Positions 39,409 through 48,359 are shown, counted from the first letter of the stretch. The stretch: DNA of 64,000 bases from Acinetobacter ihumii (GCF_900625095.1 NZ_LR130760.1:2495106-2559105), one strand, 5' to 3'. The notes: generated by a model not told the origin, from the letters alone. Translations and numbers: made by a program.

Positions 39409-40227
39409 ATGAAGCTCGTTCCTCGCACTTTAAAACGACCTGCACATAAATATGCGATTGATGCTGCATATTTGGGTGATGAGCGAGCTTTGGCGTGGAC
39501 CAATCTGGGCGACTGGCAAAATACCGATGACTATAAAACCGCTTGTCAACAACTGGCCGATCATTTAGCGCAGGCGGTGCAGTTAAATGCGTCCGATCAC
39601 GTGCTGGATTTGGGCTGTGGACAAGGGGCAAGTTTACATCACTGGTTAACCCATTATCAGATTCAGCATTTAACTGGCATTGAGCTACAGGCTGATCAGG
39701 TACAGCGTATCCGACAACAACTGGGTCAACAGGTCAGGGTTGAACAGGGATCATTTCTAAATTTAAACGCTTTTAATTTTAGACAATCCTTTGATGTAGC
39801 GTTATGTATAGATGCGGCTTACCATAGCAATCTCCAGCATTTTTTAAATGCTGTCCGAGCTGTACTCAAGTCAAATGGACGTGTTGGCTTTCATTATTTA
39901 ATGTTGTCAGACCAATGGCAGCAATTGTCTGCTTTGCGCAAGCAAAAATATCGTTATTTACTCAAACTTGCAGATGTTGAGTTAAGCCATCTGAATGACT
40001 GCACAACCATGACACAGCACATTAAACAGCAGGGCTTTCATCAGGTTCAGATCACAGATATCAGTGCATCGGTATTGGGGGGATTCGCTGACTATATTCG
40101 GTCTAGCACAGTTCAAAATAATAAAGATCTGGCGCAAATTAAAATATGGGCTACGGCAAAATTATGTGGCTATTTATATCAGAAGGGGGTTATTCGTTAC
40201 GTGCAAATTAGGGCGAGTAAAGATTAA
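39409..40227 (+). CDS. SAM-dependent methyltransferase (class I)
   Basis: 272 residues. The SAM-binding loop is HVLDLGCGQGASLHHWL, with later LTGIELQADQVQRIRQQ and FDVALCIDAAYHS typical of class I enzymes that act on small molecules. ATG 39409 has AGGTGA before it. GTG 39400 is the alternative. It is coupled to the FAD oxidoreductase gene upstream. Substrate not known. It lies just before tRNA-Thr on the opposite strand. Confidence 0.87.
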   Translation: MKLVPRTLKRPAHKYAIDAAYLGDERALAWTNLGDWQNTDDYKTACQQLADHLAQAVQLNASDHVLDLGCGQGASLHHWLTHYQIQHLTGIELQADQVQRIRQQLGQQVRVEQGSFLNLNAFNFRQSFDVALCIDAAYHSNLQHFLNAVRAVLKSNGRVGFHYLMLSDQWQQLSALRKQKYRYLLKLADVELSHLNDCTTMTQHIKQQGFHQVQITDISASVLGGFADYIRSSTVQNNKDLAQIKIWATAKLCGYLYQKGVIRYVQIRASKD

Positions 40228-40256
40228 TTTTTTTATGAAGATCACGAAAAGAGAAA

Positions 40257-40332
<76 letters not shown>

Positions 40333-40569
40333 AATGTGGCGTGATTTTACCGAAGCCATCAAAAAATACAAGTAAAAAAAGCATAATTATTTAAAGATTG
40401 CTCAAAAATTGTGGATGTTCAGCGTTCACTGCTATCCAAGCCACACGACAGAAATGTTTTATTTATGCAACCAAGTACAGCCGTGAATTGGATTTGAGTT
40501 TGGGGATGCGTTAAAGTCATCTCATCATCATTATTTATCTCTGCATATGTGCATGGGAGCAGCATCTGT

Positions 40570-41097
40570 ATGGCACTCAACGATTTACTCAACAAATTTA
40601 ATCTTCCCAGCTCTGAAAACCCAGAAACCAAACACTATGTTTTTAACCACACCATGATTCGGGTCAAAAACTTAGAGCAGTCTATCCAATGGTATGCCAA
40701 GGTATTGGGTTTTGTACCTGTTTATGAGCAAGTGTTTGATGACGCTGCATTTACGATTGTTTATTTGGTTCGCCGCGATCTTAGTGAAATTCCACAAGAG
40801 GATGTAGCACGTAAACAATGGGTATTGAGTCAGTCTGGTGTGCTTGAGCTAACACTGAATCATGGCACTGAAAATGATCCAGATTTTCACTATCACAATG
40901 GTAACAGTGAACCGCGTGGGTTTGGTCATTTATGTGTTTCTGTACCTGATGTCGTCAAAGAATGTGAACGTTTTGAACAGTTAGGCGTTAATTTTCAAAA
41001 GCGTTTGAGTGAAGGGCGTATGAACTATGTGGCGTTTATTAAAGATCCAGATGATTATTGGATTGAAATTTTACAGCCAACGCCGCTTCATCAATAA
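40570..41097 (+). CDS. gloA: Lactoylglutathione lyase (glyoxalase I)
   Basis: 175 residues of the vicinal-oxygen-chelate fold. The likely metal ligands are in NHTMIRVKN (His), LELTLNHG (Glu), GFGHLCVSV (His) and YWIEILQP (Glu). The length with an N-terminal extension, and the long loop between the two halves, fit the zinc-type glyoxalase I. It turns methylglyoxal-glutathione hemithioacetal into lactoylglutathione. ATG 40570 is chosen, and a GTG at 40549 is open. It is monocistronic. Confidence 0.93.
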   Translation: MALNDLLNKFNLPSSENPETKHYVFNHTMIRVKNLEQSIQWYAKVLGFVPVYEQVFDDAAFTIVYLVRRDLSEIPQEDVARKQWVLSQSGVLELTLNHGTENDPDFHYHNGNSEPRGFGHLCVSVPDVVKECERFEQLGVNFQKRLSEGRMNYVAFIKDPDDYWIEILQPTPLHQ

Positions 41098-41251
41098 ACA
41101 GATGATTCATTGGTGATAGTGATCATCCATAATCGGTGGGGCATAAGCGGCAATATTTACAATCATCAGCCTCTATGCTCTATCTGATTTTTATTCAGTT
41201 TCGAACGGTTTTACGCTATTTGGTCTCATTTAACGAAGTAAGGTGAACAAG

Positions 41252-41380
41252 ATGAAAAAACATGTACGGATAGTGATGGCGATTTCTCTGTTGATTGCAC
41301 TTACAGCTTGTCAGGGTGAAAATGACAATAAACAGCAAGATCAAACTACGACACCACACTCTCTGGATAAAGACTCATAA
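41252..41380 (+). CDS. Very small predicted lipoprotein, 42 aa
   Basis: Too short for usual ORF cut-offs. AAGGTGA precedes ATG 41252. The product starts MKKHVRIVMAISLLIALTACQG, a signal peptide with lipobox LTAC, then 22 hydrophilic residues rich in Gln, Asp and Thr. Many gamma-proteobacteria carry such mini-lipoproteins of unknown or entericidin-like role. The stop is at 41378-41380, just before the next small frame. Confidence 0.68.
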   Translation: MKKHVRIVMAISLLIALTACQGENDNKQQDQTTTPHSLDKDS

Positions 41381-41383
41381 ATC

Positions 41384-41584
41384 ATGAGAAATCATGTGAA
41401 ATCCTCACGATTTATTTCACAAGTCACTTGGACAGTCGAAATGGATAGTATTTTAATTGAGCATGTCATGCTGGATATTTCTGAGCTTGTGCTGATATTA
41501 GATGTCGAGGAGACTGAAATTCTGGAACGAAAAAAGGTTCTAGGATTGCTCAGACGCGCGCGTCAACTGCGAAAAACCATGTAG
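41384..41584 (+). CDS. Small hypothetical protein, 66 aa
   Basis: Starts ATG 41384, four bases behind the mini-lipoprotein stop. It has a pattern of acidic helices followed by a basic tail (LGLLRRARQLRKTM), suggesting a small nucleic-acid or protein-binding helix bundle. No ribosome site is clear, so it may be translated by coupling. No named family. An internal ATG at 41441 could also be the start. Confidence 0.45.
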   Translation: MRNHVKSSRFISQVTWTVEMDSILIEHVMLDISELVLILDVEETEILERKKVLGLLRRARQLRKTM

Positions 41585-41700
41585 TTTGTGATTCTTGCTT
41601 TAGTCTGCATCATCACATAGACCATTTTAATGCCTGCTTCAGAAAATTCCTGTTTGTGCTGTAAGTGAGAACAACAATTACTTTTATAAAGCATCGAACC

Positions 41701-42420
41701 TTAGAGCTTTAATGCATGATCACGTATTAAAAGATGAATAGCTTGTGCAGTACTGGCTGCGCCCAGTTTTTCGCGAATACGACGTAGATGATTTTCAACC
41801 GTTCGTGGTGATAATCCAAGCATGACCGCAACATCTGCCTGTTTACGACCAGAAGCGATCCAGCGTATGACTTCTAGCTCGCGTGCCGATAAAGGAGAGG
41901 TAATTGACGATTTTAGAAAATGACTGATATGTTGTGCGGACTTAAATGCTGCAACTGCAATCAATGAAAATGCAAGTTGAACCTCCATACTGCTCTCAAT
42001 TTGCGTTCCACCCAAGCTCATCGCGCCCAAAAGTCCTGTATGTGCAAAGATAGGAACCTGTAAACCATGAATTCCCAAACCTTTGGGTTGATTCACCACT
42101 CGGTATACTTCCTGACCCGAATGTATTTGCTTGGTCCAGAAAAATGCTTGATCCGTTTCAAGTAAGTGACGATTCACTGGACAACGTGCGATATAGGTGT
42201 CTGGGCTAACGTCACTGCCATCACCAAACCAGTCACCTTCAAGCCATAATAGCTCACCAATCGCACCTTCACCTTTGGGCGGTACAGTATAAAGAATAAA
42301 ACGATCGTAGCCCAATGGTGTCGCAAAAGTACGCACATGCTGAGAAAGCTCATTCATGTCCGTACTCTGCTGAAGCGCAAGTACAATATTGGGCACTTTG
42401 CCTAATATAGACCTTGACAT
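41701..42420 (-). CDS. LuxR-family regulator with autoinducer-binding-like domain (solo)
   Basis: 239 residues: an N-terminal domain of about 165 residues shaped like acyl-homoserine-lactone binding domains, then a LuxR helix-turn-helix (SPLSARELEVIRWIASGRKQ through TVENHLRRIREKLGA). The conserved Asp-Pro pair of lactone receptors is replaced by ARCPVNRHL, so classical lactone binding is doubtful. No luxI gene is nearby. It starts 2 bases after hchA and is therefore cotranscribed with it. Confidence 0.85.
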   Translation of the reverse strand: MSRSILGKVPNIVLALQQSTDMNELSQHVRTFATPLGYDRFILYTVPPKGEGAIGELLWLEGDWFGDGSDVSPDTYIARCPVNRHLLETDQAFFWTKQIHSGQEVYRVVNQPKGLGIHGLQVPIFAHTGLLGAMSLGGTQIESSMEVQLAFSLIAVAAFKSAQHISHFLKSSITSPLSARELEVIRWIASGRKQADVAVMLGLSPRTVENHLRRIREKLGAASTAQAIHLLIRDHALKL

Positions 42421-42422
42421 CT

Positions 42423-43301
42423 TTAATCAATGACCTCTGCAAGCAATGTCTCCGCCGCTAATTTGCCTAAAGCATTGGCAGCGAAAGGACTGGCACCTGT
42501 AATTAATTTACGGTCTTTATAGGTTGATTTATCGGGTTCTGTATTGGCGATATTGACACCGAGTGCTTTTAGTTTTTCGCCAAAGTACCAAGTGAGATGT
42601 CCGGGCATGTAACCTAACTCTGGAGTGATTCGATCAATGGCATCTGGGAATGCGGTAATGGTATAGCCTGCAAAAGGGAAGTCATGACTGCCATCCTTAG
42701 GGGCACATGCCAGTAAAGAAGCAGGGCCATGACAGATTGAAATAATATGACGATCATGATCTAAAGCCCAGCGCAGTGTTTGGTTCACATCTTCACTCAC
42801 TGGAATCCCTGCAAGCGGTGCATGTCCACCGGGAATAAAAACTGCCGCGTAATCATTTTCAGACCCCAGGTTTTCGACAACATCTGCAAGTTTTAATGGC
42901 TGTTGAAACTGATCCAGATATTTTTTGTGTAAACCTGTAATGGCTTCGTCTTCTTTAGGCATGGCCCAAAATTCAAATTTAACAGCATTGCCTGAAAGTG
43001 TTGCAATATCAAAATCAAAGCCTGCTTGATGTAGATGATACATAGGCAATAACGTTTCAACAGGATGGTTGCCTGTAGAAAAATAAGTGCCATTTTCTAA
43101 TTTGAGATAACGTTCATCACTACCAATCACTAAAATACGACGTTTACCCTGATAAGGTTGCGGATAGTCAGCACCTTCCAAGTCACTTTTTGCGCTGGTG
43201 AATTGTGACAGTGAATATTTCGATGGAAAAAAAGCATTAAATTCTGCTTCATCTACTTGAGGCTGTTTACTTAATTCTGTTTTTGATTCTGTGGTTGTCA
43301 T
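42423..43301 (-). CDS. hchA: Glyoxalase III / Hsp31 chaperone (HchA)
   Basis: 292 residues of the DJ-1/PfpI superfamily. It has the nucleophile Cys in HIISICHGPASLL (nucleophile elbow), the PGGHAPLAGIPVSEDV segment, and an extended N-terminal P-domain with the putative metal site (GNHPVETLLPMYH). The E. coli homologue converts methylglyoxal to lactate without glutathione and acts as a chaperone. The start at 43301 has AGGAG 8 bases upstream. It is the first gene of an operon with the LuxR-type regulator. Confidence 0.93.
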   Translation of the reverse strand: MTTTESKTELSKQPQVDEAEFNAFFPSKYSLSQFTSAKSDLEGADYPQPYQGKRRILVIGSDERYLKLENGTYFSTGNHPVETLLPMYHLHQAGFDFDIATLSGNAVKFEFWAMPKEDEAITGLHKKYLDQFQQPLKLADVVENLGSENDYAAVFIPGGHAPLAGIPVSEDVNQTLRWALDHDRHIISICHGPASLLACAPKDGSHDFPFAGYTITAFPDAIDRITPELGYMPGHLTWYFGEKLKALGVNIANTEPDKSTYKDRKLITGASPFAANALGKLAAETLLAEVID

Positions 43302-43604
43302 TGGAAACACTCCTTATGCCTAATAAAAAAAGAATAAGCTGTTTTTTACTCAAGAAGAATGAGGGATTTCCCCTAATTTAAATAGCATGCTTTTGTTGAT
43401 TTGTATCCCGTAAATGAGTGCAAGTGCATGCGCTGTTAATGAGAGGGAATCGTGGCGAATACCGTATTTGCGATAGTGCTTTCATCGAGGTTATTTCGCT
43501 CAGCTTTTAACGTAGTCGGATCTTGATGATCTTTAATTTAAAAAGATCATTAATTTTAAAAAGACTAATTCCATATTTACATGCATGTTCTCTATAAATA
43601 TCAC

Positions 43605-43781
43605 TTAAGAAAACCGCTCAGGAATTGATTCTGCTAATTGTTCTGGATCCATCACCACATACATCACAGTGATCCCACCTTCTGTAAATTCATATTTTGA
43701 CAATTTAAAATGCAGATTTTCATTAAAAAATTTCCACATGGCCATAATCGAAGGAAGTTGTGTGCTCATTTCAGTTTTCAT
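43605..43781 (-). CDS. Small protein of unknown function, copy A (58 aa)
   Basis: Begins MKTEMSTQLPSIMAMWKFFN and continues ENLHFKLSKYEFTEGGITVMY. A close relative of the 48-aa product at 46830-46976. About 35 of the first 40 residues match. The conservation reaches into the DNA upstream, including the palindrome ATTCGTTGCGAAT near 43868-43880. Start 43781 is chosen because the homology begins there. The longer frame to 43871 does not extend to copy B. The family is not recognised. It looks like a small folded beta/alpha domain. Confidence 0.6.
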   Translation of the reverse strand: MKTEMSTQLPSIMAMWKFFNENLHFKLSKYEFTEGGITVMYVVMDPEQLAESIPERFS

Positions 43782-43898
43782 GATGATTTGATTGTTGTAA
43801 TGATGATTAAACACACCATAACACTGCTTTAAGCCACAAAATATGCGTGAGCTGTTGTGCATATAATGCAATTCGCAACGAATTGTAGAGATTACATT
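43674..43898. repeat. Duplicated segment, copy A
   Basis: About 225 bp, similar to 46869-47094: the small gene, its leader and an upstream block containing GAGCTGTT, ATGCA and TTCGCAACGAA. Both copies have the same orientation and bound the phenolic-acid genes between them. Confidence 0.65.
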
Positions 43899-44012
43899 AA
43901 CGCGGTGCGTTTTAATTTAAATTATAACGAGATATGTTATTAGGTTGTTGCAGGCTTAAGACCAATCATTCATCTCAATTCTTATTGAAGCCTACGAAAT
44001 TTGCATGGGTCT

Positions 44013-44894
44013 TTATCGTTCTAATTTAAATAATTCGATAAGAAATCTGAGTGGCTCATCAAAAAGACTATGGTTTTTTCTTAAAAATAAATGCAAAGCA
44101 GTCATGCGTTGTTGACCATGCTCTAGGTGTATTTTTTTCAAAACCCCTGAGTCAAGATAAGGCTGTATACGTTGTTCGGGCAACCAGCCATAACCGACCT
44201 GATTTAGGATTGCTTCAATTGCTGTTTCAACAGTTGTAAAGGTCCAACAGCCAAATTGATCTATTTTATCTTTATTGGGATTGTTTTGATCGGAAATATA
44301 AACCAGTGTTTCACCCATAAGGTCCTGATCTGAAAGAGGTGTTTGCTTTTTATGAATGGGATGAGCGGAGTGCGCGACTGCCACGAATCGAATATCCATG
44401 AGCCATTCACCAATCGCATCAAGGTTATATTTTTCAGCAAGAATCATTAAATCGGCATTTTCCTTCGCCTCTGTAAAGTAGCTGGTATTTTCTATAATTT
44501 CGGTAAAATTAATTTTGGTTTTTGGATATTGCTGGTGGAATAAACGCAATACTTCAAAAAGCCGATCCCGGGGAAACATCGTATCTACAATGAGATTAAT
44601 TTCTCCACGAATGCCTTTGGTCAGAGTCGTGGCATAATTTTCAAAATAACTAAAAGACCGAAGTAATGGTCGTACCTGTCTTAATAATAATTCGCCGTTT
44701 GCAGTGAGCTCCGCCTTACGCCCTTTGATCGTTAAAAGCTGTACACCTAAAGATTCCTGTAACCTTTCAAGGTTATAACTCACCGCAGACTGACTTTTAA
44801 AGGTCTCATTGGCAGCTTGAGCGAAACTACCTGATTCTATGACTTTTTCTAGCAAGGCCCACTGTTGTAAGGTTGTTTTAAAACTCATATTCAT
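44013..44894 (-). CDS. LysR-family regulator, divergent from padC
   Basis: 293 residues, N-terminal winged helix (LEKVIESGSFAQAANETFKSQSAVSYNLERLQESLG), then a substrate-binding domain with EINLIVDTMFPRDRLFEVLRLFHQQYP. ATG 44894 is chosen, and the upstream TTG at 44897 also reads in frame. It lies 93 bp away from and divergent to the phenolic acid decarboxylase gene, so it probably regulates that gene. Other bacteria use PadR instead. Confidence 0.9.
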   Translation of the reverse strand: MNMSFKTTLQQWALLEKVIESGSFAQAANETFKSQSAVSYNLERLQESLGVQLLTIKGRKAELTANGELLLRQVRPLLRSFSYFENYATTLTKGIRGEINLIVDTMFPRDRLFEVLRLFHQQYPKTKINFTEIIENTSYFTEAKENADLMILAEKYNLDAIGEWLMDIRFVAVAHSAHPIHKKQTPLSDQDLMGETLVYISDQNNPNKDKIDQFGCWTFTTVETAIEAILNQVGYGWLPEQRIQPYLDSGVLKKIHLEHGQQRMTALHLFLRKNHSLFDEPLRFLIELFKLER

Positions 44895-44987
44895 CAAATT
44901 TTTGAATGTATTTGATCTAAAAATAGCACTTTTAATTCATTTTTTAAAACATTAAATTATTTATGACATGACGTTAGGAGCAAAAAA

Positions 44988-45494
44988 ATGACTCAATTTG
45001 TGAAAGAAGATTTAAGTGGTCTTGTAGGTAAACATCTGGTTTATACTTATGACAATGGCTGGAATTATGAAATTTATATTAAAAATGAAAGCACTGTCGA
45101 TTACCGTATTCATAGTGGCTTAGTTGGCAATCGCTGGGTTAAAGATCAACATGCATACATTGTGCATATTGCCCAAGATGTTTTTAAAATTTCATGGACC
45201 GAACCGACAGGTACCGATGTAAGTTTAATTGTTAATTTTGTTGATAATGTCTTTCATGGGACGATCTTTTTCCCACGTTGGGTCAGGAATAACCCAGAAA
45301 AAACGGTATGTTTCCAAAATGATTTTATCCCATTGATGGAGTCTTACCGTGAAGCAGGACCTGCTTATCCAACAGAAGTAATTGATGAATTTGCAACCAT
45401 TACGTTCATTCAGGATTGCGGTAAAAACAATGAAGCAGTGATTGCCTGTGCTGCAAGTGAGTTACCTGAGGACTTTCCAAACAATCTTAAATAG
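44988..45494 (+). CDS. padC: Phenolic acid decarboxylase
   Basis: 168 residues, the size of PadC/PDC enzymes, which convert p-coumaric, ferulic or caffeic acid to vinyl phenols by non-oxidative decarboxylation without cofactor. The motifs HLVYTYDNGWNYE, VDYRIHSG, ISWTEPTGTD and HGTIFFPRWV fit the family closely. The catalytic set Tyr19, Tyr21, Arg40 and Glu72 is present. TTAGGAGCAAAAA stands before ATG 44988. The LysR gene is divergent, and an exported esterase gene follows. Confidence 0.95.
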   Translation: MTQFVKEDLSGLVGKHLVYTYDNGWNYEIYIKNESTVDYRIHSGLVGNRWVKDQHAYIVHIAQDVFKISWTEPTGTDVSLIVNFVDNVFHGTIFFPRWVRNNPEKTVCFQNDFIPLMESYREAGPAYPTEVIDEFATITFIQDCGKNNEAVIACAASELPEDFPNNLK

Positions 45495-45594
45495 TGGCGA
45501 CTGAACCAGAATGTCCGGTGTTTTACGGCCCGTTTTTGCCGCTTAAGTTTTCAAGACTTTTAATTATTGTGTTTTCATTTGGATGGCGTTATTG

Positions 45595-46635
45595 ATGAAA
45601 AAGAGCAATCTCAATTTAATAGGAAGCATGATGATGGTCATGGGGCTGTTCAGCCAAACTGCGGTTGCGGGTCAAACTGAGATAACAGGATATACAGCTG
45701 GTGCTCAGGTCATGCAGTTCACGCCTAAAACGGCTGTGATTGATGAATTAAATGATCTGGTGTATTCGCAAATTATGACCCAGCGTAATGTAACCCCTTT
45801 GCATATGTCATTGTTGGTTCCGCGCCATCAGGCTTTGAAACCTGCGATTATTTACTTTCCGGGAGGTGGTTTCACTTCTACGGATTATCATAAATTTATC
45901 GCGATGCGAATGGCATTGGCAAAAGCTGGTTTTGTTGTGGCTGCGGTGGAATATCGGGTTATTCCAAATACTTTTCCTGCCCCTGTGGTCGATGGTAAAT
46001 CTGCGGTACGTTATTTACGGGCACATGCCAAAGAGTTTGGAATAGATCCTCAGCGTATAGGTGTGCTGGGTGATTCAGCTGGTGGCTGGTTGGCGCAAAT
46101 GTTGGGGATGACCAATAGCGAGAAAAGTTTTGATCAGGGAGATGATTTAGATCAATCTTCTGATGTACAAGCTGTTGCAACACTTTATGGAATATCCAAT
46201 CTGCTGAATATCGGCGAGGGATTTTCTGAAGATACGCAAAAAGTTCATCAATCTATGTCTGCTACAGAGGCATTATTGGTCAATGGCCCAGCATTTCGAG
46301 ATTTTGTTGGGGCAAGTATTGGCCATCAGCCTGAAAAAGCTTTACAAGCAAGTCCGATGGGGCACATACAGGGTCCTAAACCTCCATTTTTGATTATGCA
46401 TGGCAGTGCGGACAGCTTAGTTTCTCCCGTACAAAGCGTTCAATTATATGATGCACTCAAGAAGCAAGGTCAGCAGGTGACATATATTTTGGTTAAAGGT
46501 GCTGAACATGGGGATATCCACTGGTATCAAGAACCTGTGATTGATGAAGTCGTGAATTGGTTTAAGCAGACTTTGGGAGGACCAATAAAAGTCAAAAATT
46601 CGGATCAGAAAAGTGATCCAAATGCTAATTTATAA
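45595..46635 (+). CDS. Exported alpha/beta-hydrolase (carboxylesterase-like)
   Basis: 346 residues. Signal peptide MKKSNLNLIGSMMMVMGLFSQTAVAG; the mature enzyme has the BD-FAE/hormone-sensitive lipase layout with oxyanion segment IIYFPGGGF, nucleophile motif GDSAGGW, acid in GSADSLVSP and His in GAEHGDIHW. Start 45595 gives the clean signal peptide. 45583 is an alternative. Its position 100 bp behind padC suggests it frees hydroxycinnamic acids from esters outside the cell. That is inference. Confidence 0.85.
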   Translation: MKKSNLNLIGSMMMVMGLFSQTAVAGQTEITGYTAGAQVMQFTPKTAVIDELNDLVYSQIMTQRNVTPLHMSLLVPRHQALKPAIIYFPGGGFTSTDYHKFIAMRMALAKAGFVVAAVEYRVIPNTFPAPVVDGKSAVRYLRAHAKEFGIDPQRIGVLGDSAGGWLAQMLGMTNSEKSFDQGDDLDQSSDVQAVATLYGISNLLNIGEGFSEDTQKVHQSMSATEALLVNGPAFRDFVGASIGHQPEKALQASPMGHIQGPKPPFLIMHGSADSLVSPVQSVQLYDALKKQGQQVTYILVKGAEHGDIHWYQEPVIDEVVNWFKQTLGGPIKVKNSDQKSDPNANL

Positions 46636-46829
46636 CAACTAAAAAGCTGTTCAAGTCCCAATGCAATGCATGTGCTATTGGGAATAAATAAGATTAAGCT
46701 GATGTGTTTGATGAAGTAAACATCGTCAATTTAGTGTGGAATAATGCGTATGAAAGTACGGAATGAACGCATGCAACTTGAGTCAGGCGGCATCATTTAT
46801 GAATGAATAAAACCGCCTTAAACTGACGA

Positions 46830-46976
46830 TCAAGGCTTCTTGGAATAAACCCGATAAATGACTTGAATACCGCCTTGGGTAAATTCATATTTTAACAATT
46901 TGAAATGCAGATTCTCATTAAAGAATTTCCACATGGCCATGATTGATGGTAGGTGAGTGCTCATTTCAGTTTTCAT
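46830..46976 (-). CDS. Small protein of unknown function, copy B (48 aa)
   Basis: Begins MKTEMSTHLPSIMAMWKFFN and continues ENLHFKLLKYEFTQGGIQVIY. It differs from copy A mainly after residue 40, ending YRVYSKKP. The leader and the upstream palindromic block match copy A. Function unknown. Confidence 0.6.
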   Translation of the reverse strand: MKTEMSTHLPSIMAMWKFFNENLHFKLLKYEFTQGGIQVIYRVYSKKP

Positions 46977-47094
46977 AATGATGTGCTTGTTGTAATGATG
47001 AATAAGCGCAAATATAGCAATCATTGAAATGAGACAATATGGTTGAGCTGTTATTCATGTCATGCAGTTCGCAACGAAGTGTAGAGTTTGCATG
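46869..47094. repeat. Duplicated segment, copy B
   Basis: Direct repeat of 43674-43898 at roughly 80 percent identity by eye, including the motif TTCGTTGCGAA (minus strand) about 90 bases before the small gene. The gap from 47095 to 47329 holds the promoter of the next gene and nothing else that I can see. Confidence 0.65.
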
Positions 47095-47329
47095 AATTGT
47101 GTGACTGAATGATGACTCCATCATTTCATTAAGCATTCTAACGCTGTACTGCATCTGCTTAATTTATCAAGCATTCCCGATTTTAATGGGAGTGAATCCT
47201 AATTGCATTAAACACCTAAAGTCTACACAGCTTCACGTACTGTATAAAATAACAACATTTTAGCTTTATCAATTCAAACTGATCACACGTAGATTCAAAA
47301 GAGTATGCCATTTTGAAGGAATAATACGC

Positions 47330-48169
47330 ATGTCAGTCACTGAAAATGAATATGAAGCACTTGATGTGAAAGCACAACTTTATATCAAAGATTGGGGACA
47401 GGGAGAACCTGTCATTTTAATTCATGGCTGGCCTTTATCATCGGATAGCTGGGATTGGATAGCCATGAAAATTGTTGAGGCTGGCTATCGTGTGATTAGC
47501 TATGACCGTCGTGGTTTTGGCCGATCTGAACAAACATGGTCGGGTTATCACTACGACACACTGGCAGATGATTTACGCCGTGTCATGGAAGATAAACAAT
47601 TAACAGATGTGACCTTGGTTGGCTTTTCAATGGGGGGAGGAGAAATTGCACGCTACTTGAGTCGCTATCAGGCGCAAGATATTAAGAAAGTTGCATTAAT
47701 TTCATCTGTTGTGCCTTTTTTATTAAAAACAGAGGATCATCCAGACGGTGTGGACGGTTCAGTGTTTCAGGAAATGATTGATGGTCTACTGTCAGAACGT
47801 CCAAAATTCTTTAGCGATTTTTTTAAGGACTTTTATGGTGTTGGTCTATTGAAGCATGCCGTCAGTGACGAATTTCTAAAATGGAATACACAAGTTGCCA
47901 TGCAGGCAAGTTTAAAAGCCACAGTAGATTGCGTCAGAGCATTTGCCTATACCGATTTTAGACCCGATCTGGTGGCCTTCACCGTGCCTTTATTGCTGAT
48001 CCATGGTACCGCAGATAAAACTGTGCCTATTGAAGTCAGTGCCCATGCGGTGAAAAAAGCCATTCCAAGTGCGACCCTGATTGAATATGACGGTGAACCA
48101 CATGGTGTTTTAGCCACCCAACAGGAACGGGTTGCCCAAGATTTATTGCACTTTTTAGCGAATGATTAA
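47330..48169 (+). CDS. Alpha/beta-hydrolase, non-haem haloperoxidase/arylesterase type
   Basis: 279 residues. VILIHGWPLSSDSWDW (oxyanion region), SYDRRGFGRSEQTWSGYHYDTLADDL (family-typical), nucleophile Ser in LVGFSMGGGEIARY, acid in LLIHGTADKTVP and His in GEPHGVLATQ. This is the cofactor-free haloperoxidase/perhydrolase subfamily, and the true reaction may be ester hydrolysis or perhydrolysis. Cytosolic, no signal peptide. GAAGGAATAATACGC precedes ATG 47330. Confidence 0.93.
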   Translation: MSVTENEYEALDVKAQLYIKDWGQGEPVILIHGWPLSSDSWDWIAMKIVEAGYRVISYDRRGFGRSEQTWSGYHYDTLADDLRRVMEDKQLTDVTLVGFSMGGGEIARYLSRYQAQDIKKVALISSVVPFLLKTEDHPDGVDGSVFQEMIDGLLSERPKFFSDFFKDFYGVGLLKHAVSDEFLKWNTQVAMQASLKATVDCVRAFAYTDFRPDLVAFTVPLLLIHGTADKTVPIEVSAHAVKKAIPSATLIEYDGEPHGVLATQQERVAQDLLHFLAND

Positions 48170-48336
48170 GTGATTTTAACCTCGCCGTTTTCATTCAAAA
48201 TGGTATGTAGATTAATGGATCACTATCTGGTTTTTTACAAAGATGCTTCAAGTGTCGACCCAGCAGAGGATGGAGAGTGTCATATCCGTCGTCCAGAGAA
48301 TAGCGATCCTATCGAAGGGCAACAACAATGATTCAC

Positions 48337-48359
48337 TCGCCCAAAGGTCTGTTGGGCGA
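48337..48359 (+). terminator. Hairpin in the gap 48170-48566
   Basis: TCGCCCAA-AGGTCTG-TTGGGCGA, a perfect 8-bp stem without a good U-tract, 168 bases behind the hydrolase stop. The rest of the gap is AT-rich before the next cluster. A 38-codon frame at 48215-48331 is not convincing. Confidence 0.4.

Noticed and set aside
48215..48331. 38-codon frame in the gap before the four-gene cluster
   Set aside because: No ribosome site, no recognisable sequence, and the gap around it looks non-coding.
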